DNA of 64,000 nt from Valencia hispanica (Eukaryota; Chordata; Actinopteri; Cyprinodontiformes; Valenciidae). Every line of letters begins with the position of its first letter. The stretch's first letter is position 1. Below are positions 60,301 to 64,000 of this stretch, piece by piece. The notes below the pieces were generated by a model, which was not told the DNA's origin, made no database searches, and saw only the letters and a list, made by a program, of their open reading frames with translations. Position numbers and translations under genes: made by a program. The stretch spans positions 33,760,349-33,824,348 of the forward strand of contig OY747721.1 of the NCBI GenBank assembly GCA_963556495.2, written 5' to 3'.

Positions 60301-63300
60301 CCGAACAGCCACCATTCCTCTTTCCATCCTACACGTTTGCCCACTTTTATTGTCATTGCTTCCCTTTGTAGGAGAAAGCATGCAAAGCTGAGGGTCAGGC
60401 GTGCGAGTTGCTTTTGCACATGGCCACTCTCAAAAACATAATAGCATACATTTCCGAGGCGGTCTTTTTTTTTTTTGGGAAATACAGACACAGTAAGGCT
60501 CCTCATTGGTGGTGGGATCGATGAGTAAGCACACCACAGCACTATGAGAATAACGTGATCATGTGAGTGAGAGCACAGTGGTTTGGATTGAATGTGTTGA
60601 AAATGGGTCTGAAACCGGACGCATAATTCTGACTGTGCAAAAGGTGTCTAGAATAAGCTGTGAAGTGGAAAGGATGTTGAGCTGGCTACTCAGCCAAACC
60701 GAAGATCTTACAATGAATCTCAGCTCAATACAGGATACTGCTGTGAGGTTGATTCATTGGGTTAAATGGTTGCTGCTCGGGTGGATCTCCTCTAAAAGTG
60801 GCTAAAGGCATAGGTGGGTCTGGTTGTTCGATCACATATTCATGAATGATTCGGACGTGTGGATTAATGATCTGGAAAATGTACGAGGGATAGGGATTGA
60901 CAGGAACTAAAAATTTGGAGCTTAGATGACAAACGAAATGGATGCAACGATTAGAGAAGGGCATAGGAGATAAAAGCAGCAACAGTGCACTTTAAAGCTT
61001 AGATACCCAAACTAAACAGTTAAGGAACAATGATATTCCTCTAATTGCGAGGCACCCCTTTGGTTTAATGCGATGGCTGCTTTTATGCTCCTGTCCTTCA
61101 TCGCTAATGGCTCAATATTAAATCTCAAAACTCAGTGTCTGCCAGGAAATGTGTTTTGACCCTCATTGTCAAGGAAAGATGTCCAATTCTAAAATCCAGC
61201 AAACACTGAGTCTGAAAGAAAAAACAAAACTGTAAACAAAAACAGTCACTGGAAAAACATCCCAAACAAGTGTTTAACTGATTGTTCCAGTTTGCTCTGC
61301 TTTCTCACTTTAAAATCGAAGAGAGAAAGAAAAAGGAAACAACAGACAGGTTTTGAGTTCAAGGTGGGAAACTGTAAAAGGGGAACAGCAGAGCAAATTG
61401 TGGAGTCCGGAAGAAAAGAGGTAAAGAAACAAGAAAACATGACATAATTCAAAATGACAGGGTGTGAAAAACACACACTCTCAACAGCACTCCTCAACAC
61501 ACATGAACATACACGCATGGTAGACTGACACGCCTTTCTGAGTCATACTTGAGCTGGATGGACTAATTGAAATGAGTGAAAGCAAGAGACTGGATAGAGT
61601 GAATGGCGGGGCGGAGTAACAAGAATAACAGTGCAAGCAAGATACAAACCGATGGGAAGCTGTTAAACAGCATAATGAGAGCGTCTGTGCCTTTCTTACT
61701 TTAGCCCAGTCCATTTGTTTTTTTACCCACAGTCTGCCCTTTACAGCTCTAAATCCAGGAAGACATTACAGAACAGGATAAATACGAGATAATTCATTAC
61801 AGTTCTAAAAGGACATTAACTAGACATAATGCACCGGTATACACATATACCAAGGTTTTAAAGAAGATACAATTTGCAAACCCCTAAAAACGTTTAATGG
61901 GATGCCGTAGAAAGTGTTGAAGTATCTTGATTTTTCTCCAGCTGGACACAACATAGAGTAAAGCAGGGACTACCCAACCCCTACCTGTTGCTGAGCACTG
62001 CTGGTCAGATGGGTGAACAAGGGTTGATAGACTTTTCTCATGCTTAACAGAAAGACAAAAAGCAGCTGTATGTATGGAAACATCACGGAATGCAGGCTCA
62101 ACCCGAGCAAATAGCTCAATGACATTGTGAGACTTCTGTTACCCTATGAGGATCAGAATGGCTAAAGGGGATGAGATTCTTTTCAAAAAGACACTTGAAA
62201 ATTACAACTAAATTTATCAGGCGTTTATTTTATATTTTTGCTCAAGTCTATATATTAATGTTGATAATATATGTTGTTGTGTCTGAGTGGAAATTAGATG
62301 AAGGTATAAACTTTTGTTTTTAAATTGTCGTAGGAATACTTTGACGATGTGAAATTGTTGTACTTTTATGAAAGGTCGTTGTACTGTGAGAATCTCATAC
62401 CGGTCGATGTCTGACACACCCTGAATTAGTTTGTAAAAAACAAAGCATGACTTACTCAGCATTATTTAGTCCGGGATTACAGCTTCTTCCCCCTAAATCC
62501 TAACAATAGGTGTTCGTTTCAAAGCAAAGACTCCACGAGACATTCAAATGCGTCACCTAACAGAATTACACAGAAATGTGGGCCGTAAAGGTTCAAAACT
62601 TGGCGAGTTAAGGGTAGAGACAAAAAACATCCTAAGAGATATTTGCTAAAGTTTCATGTTACCACTACACCAATTGATTTCTCAAAGAAAAGTAGCAAAA
62701 CAGCAAGTAAAAGTAATAACACAACAATATTTCTCATCCACCCGTTTAGGTTATCTAATGTCAGTTAAAAAAATTGCATCATATGTAATTGTGTCAAAGT
62801 TTTGCCATTAAAAAAAAAATCAGAATCAACTGACTTGGCATTGACTGTAATTACAGGCCAATTAGAATCACCTATATTAACCAAGGTTTAGAAGATGGTT
62901 TTGGGTTACCAACTAATTTACCACTCTAGTGTCTATAATTCCTTATATTTATTACAGGTCCAGTTTACAGTTCAGTATATAGCCTCATTCTTGTCATTTT
63001 TTTCTTTATCGAACAAAGCGAATCATCAGTTGATCAGGGTAAAGCAGCTAGAGTAGTATGTCTGAATTTTAAAAAGGTAATAACTAAAACTTTCATATTT
63101 GGAAATGTGCAAATTGAAGTATGTCAAGGACACTATTCCATGACGAACATTATTTAAATTATTGCAGGTGTGCCGTAAGGCTCTGTACTCTGACCCATTT
63201 TTCCCCCCCATATTGTCTCTTTTGTTCAACTTGGTGAACAGAGATTTAAGAGAAACAATAACTGAGAGGTCCAAACAGTTTTTTTTCCATCAAGCTTCAG

Positions 63301-64000
63301 ATACCTAAAAAATTAGAAAGTTGTCATAGGTAATCAGTTACAACTTTTCTATTTCAGCTCTTCATTAGGGAATTTGGCACAGTACATTAAGTTAAGCACG
63401 GCAAACCTACACTACAAGGCTGTCTGTGTTATGGTGTTTTTCATTTGACATTTTTGTAATTGAAATATTCAGGGAGACACTTTTCAACATGAGACATTAT
63501 TTCAAGATGTTGTCGGCTCTTTTCCTTCCACACATGTCAAGCTAAATTATTCAGTCAGAATTCAGCGCAAATTACTTTGAAAATCTTGGTTTCAGTGGAC
63601 ATTACTCTTTTTTTTCTGCCATCATGCTACTGAATTGAATTTGGAAATTGAAATTGAATCAGCTGATCGTCTTTTTTGTGGACTGAAGTCGGTGATTTGA
63701 CAAGTAAATAAGGTTCAACTGTCAAATGCACATCATGGGACAAAGCAGCACTGCCACAATTGAAGATGTAGTTATCTGTTTGAAAGGAAAGGAGGACTTG
63801 ACCCACTTTACAGTTACAGCAGTTACACAGCATTCAACTGCTAATAACTATACAAGGTTAACATCGTTTTGTCACATTTAACGCTTCACCTAATGCTGCT
63901 AACTGCACCTTGTGCCATCAAATTTTTCATGCCCGAGCTGCTAATTTCAGAGGTTTCTTGCTGAGGTATGTCACCATATCTGTTCGTATTCCACAATGAT
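57301..64000. other. Upstream cacna1g intron or unassigned, nothing recognised
   Basis: I looked on the minus strand for the end of domain III and the charged III-IV linker expected upstream, and saw neither. Open frames here are short, on both strands, and without motifs. A segment at 59040-59180 (ccccatttagacaagaacgt) looks like a degraded dispersed repeat. The preceding exon probably lies beyond 64000. Confidence 0.4.

Noticed and set aside
57301..64000. Search for domain III S6 and charged III-IV linker exons of cacna1g
   Set aside because: No minus-strand stretch encoding the expected pore/S6 or arginine/glutamate-rich linker with splice sites was seen; it probably lies beyond the window.
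1..64000. CRISPR array, bacterial operon, phage or defence system
   Set aside because: The split gene with GT-AG introns and vertebrate retroelements shows this is animal DNA; no regularly spaced repeats or prokaryotic gene organisation are present.

Overview
The window looks like teleost fish genomic DNA. One vertebrate gene, split into many small exons, lies on the minus strand, and its large introns are full of fish-type mobile elements: a near-complete Rex3 (RTE-clade) LINE, an L2-type LINE with an esterase ORF1, several Tc1/mariner families including a Sleeping-Beauty-like remnant, hAT elements and a THAP-containing element. No bacterial, viral or tRNA/rRNA gene was recognised.

Host gene. 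From about 57.3 kb down to 16.1 kb (minus strand) lies the 3' half of a T-type voltage-gated calcium channel alpha-1 gene, best matched to cacna1g (Cav3.1). Twelve coding exons join in a consistent reading frame, with GT donors and AG acceptors. They encode about 893 residues: all of domain IV (S1-S6, voltage sensor and pore loop with the domain IV selectivity aspartate) and the whole intracellular C-terminus to the stop codon at 16146. A further 67-bp exon (57234-57300) is proposed for the domain III-IV linker. Domains I-III lie beyond 64000.

Layout. 1-3500: L2-type LINE, minus strand, cut by the window start. 3896-4621: deleted Sleeping-Beauty-like Tc1. 5919-9279: Rex3 LINE with a 12-bp target-site duplication and one evident frameshift. 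9428-11044: degraded hAT transposon with an exact 8-bp duplication. 12.6-15 kb: decayed Tc1 pieces. 15-17.1 kb: 3' UTR and last coding exon of cacna1g. 17.1-57 kb: cacna1g exons and introns. The introns carry two nearly complete but inactivated Tc1 elements (20404-22029 and 31292-32877), an internally deleted LINE (about 26.5-30.06 kb), an old Rex3 fragment, a hAT-type MITE (37495-37701), a THAP-domain element (45.1-46.4 kb) and several older Tc1 scars. 57.3-64 kb: intron or upstream sequence with nothing recognised.

How they relate. The channel exons are the only clearly functional coding sequence. All transposase and reverse-transcriptase genes carry frameshifts, stops or deletions. The elements range from near-intact to barely recognisable, so the locus has taken insertions over a long time. 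Every family name rests on motifs read by eye; no database search was run.
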